From contig WRKN01000132.1 in the NCBI GenBank assembly GCA_009778055.1, positions 1-7,069 on the forward strand: a stretch of 7,069 bases of DNA. The letters run 5' to 3'. The stretch comes from Synergistaceae bacterium. Lineage in GTDB: Bacteria; Synergistota; Synergistia; Synergistales; Aminobacteriaceae. Within the stretch, counting starts at the first letter, position 1, and each line of letters starts with the position of its first letter. The position numbers and the translations under genes were made by a program. The notes beneath the pieces are model-generated. The model made no database searches. It saw only the letters and a list, made by a program, of their open reading frames with translations, and had not been told where the DNA came from. This document shows, piece after piece, positions 6,716 to 7,069 of this stretch.

Positions 6716-6841
6716 CTGAGTGACTGACACAAAAGGCTAAAAGCGTTCCCACATCGAAATAAAGAACAAAAACACGTTCCACAAGCCGATTTTTTCTGGT
6801 TTAATAGTTATGCGTAATCCAAAAAACCGGAGGGATAAGCC

Positions 6842-7069
6842 ATGCAGAACGTGTATAGTTTGTATTGTACGTTGAAGGAGCGCCTTGCGCAATTTTTATT
6901 TTTCCCTTGATCGGCGAAACTTCATAACTTTTACTTGGATGGTTCTTGCCGCTATTTTGTCGCAAAGCGTCGCTCTATATTCATGGGATATCGCTCTTCC
7001 TTTTGAAGTAAACGCCGCAAGTACAATAAGACGGTTCAGCCGTTGGCTTCATAACCCAAAAATCGACAC
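6842..7069 (+). pseudogene. IS transposase N-terminus, apparent frameshift, cut by window edge
   Basis: ATG at 6842 has a good ribosome binding site (GGAGGG, seven bases upstream) and starts MQNVYSLYCTLKERLAQFLF, but this frame stops at TGA 6908-6910. The +1 frame continues without a stop to the window end with DRRNFITFTWMVLAAILSQS, then ALYSWDIALPFEVNAAS and TIRRFSRWLHNPKID, which resembles the N-terminal DNA-binding region of IS4/IS701-like DDE transposases. Removing one T from the T-runs at 6892-6902 would join the two as QFLFSLDRRNF. The catalytic domain lies outside the window. Alternatives are a sequencing error, a natural +1 shift, or a real start at TTG 6885, which has AAGGAG four bases upstream. 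Transposase identity is fairly likely; the exact family is uncertain. Confidence 0.6.
6842..7069 (+). mobile_element. Left part of an insertion sequence (ends not defined)
   Basis: The transposase reading away from the xyl cluster implies an insertion sequence whose left terminal repeat lies somewhere upstream of 6842 and whose right end is beyond the window. The terminal repeats and target duplication cannot be identified from one end, so only the coding part is marked. Confidence 0.5.

Larger units (their letters stand above)
6395..6841. other. AT-rich intergenic gap with repeats, no convincing gene
   Basis: About 450 bases separate the xylB promoter from the transposase start. The base composition is clearly more AT-rich than the neighbouring genes. 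I see no open frame with protein-like composition, no tRNA and no strong terminator. It holds GTGTTG motifs (6464, 6486, 6517), a TTTGCAACA repeat set (6561-6612), an inverted repeat at 6615-6648 and a direct repeat at 6631/6701. Somewhere toward its right side should lie the left end of the IS, which I cannot place without the partner end. Confidence 0.6.

Noticed and set aside
6737..6751. Catabolite-control (cre-like) site
   Set aside because: It misses two fixed positions of the consensus and lies far from the xylB promoter, nearer the transposase.

Overview
The window is one sugar-catabolic gene cluster read entirely from the minus strand, bordered on the right by an AT-rich gap and the start of an insertion-sequence transposase on the plus strand. 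In transcription order (right to left) the cluster is xylulokinase (xylB), class II xylose isomerase (xylA), a periplasmic sugar-binding protein of the ChvE type, its tandem-ATPase ABC subunit (MmsA/GguA type) and the N-terminal 202 residues of the membrane permease (MmsB/GguB type), which runs off the left edge. D-xylose would be bound by ChvE, imported by MmsAB with ATP, isomerised to D-xylulose by XylA and phosphorylated to D-xylulose 5-phosphate by XylB for the pentose phosphate pathway.

Region by region: 1-607 permease (partial); 614-2149 ATPase; 2150-2231 intergenic with a 15-bp hairpin next to the ATPase ribosome binding site; 2232-3305 binding protein with signal peptide; 3306-3418 intergenic with a good internal promoter and an inverted repeat; 3419-4798 xylA; 4821-6314 xylB; 6315-6394 leader, promoter and a palindrome over the -35 box; 6395-6841 AT-rich, no convincing gene, several inverted and direct repeats; 6842-7069 transposase N-terminus with an apparent one-base frameshift.

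Organism: the genes look GC-rich, the binding protein has a type I signal peptide rather than a convincing lipobox (which favours a diderm with a periplasm), and XylA is the class II form common in anaerobes and enterics. I cannot name a phylum; an anaerobic, plant-sugar-using diderm fits, but that is inference.

The proteins are from known families. The less ordinary material is regulatory: a palindrome embedded in the xylB promoter, a second promoter ahead of the transporter genes, a hairpin whose 3' arm is also complementary to the mmsA ribosome binding site, and a repeat-rich gap beside the IS. I see no strong case for a wholly new system.
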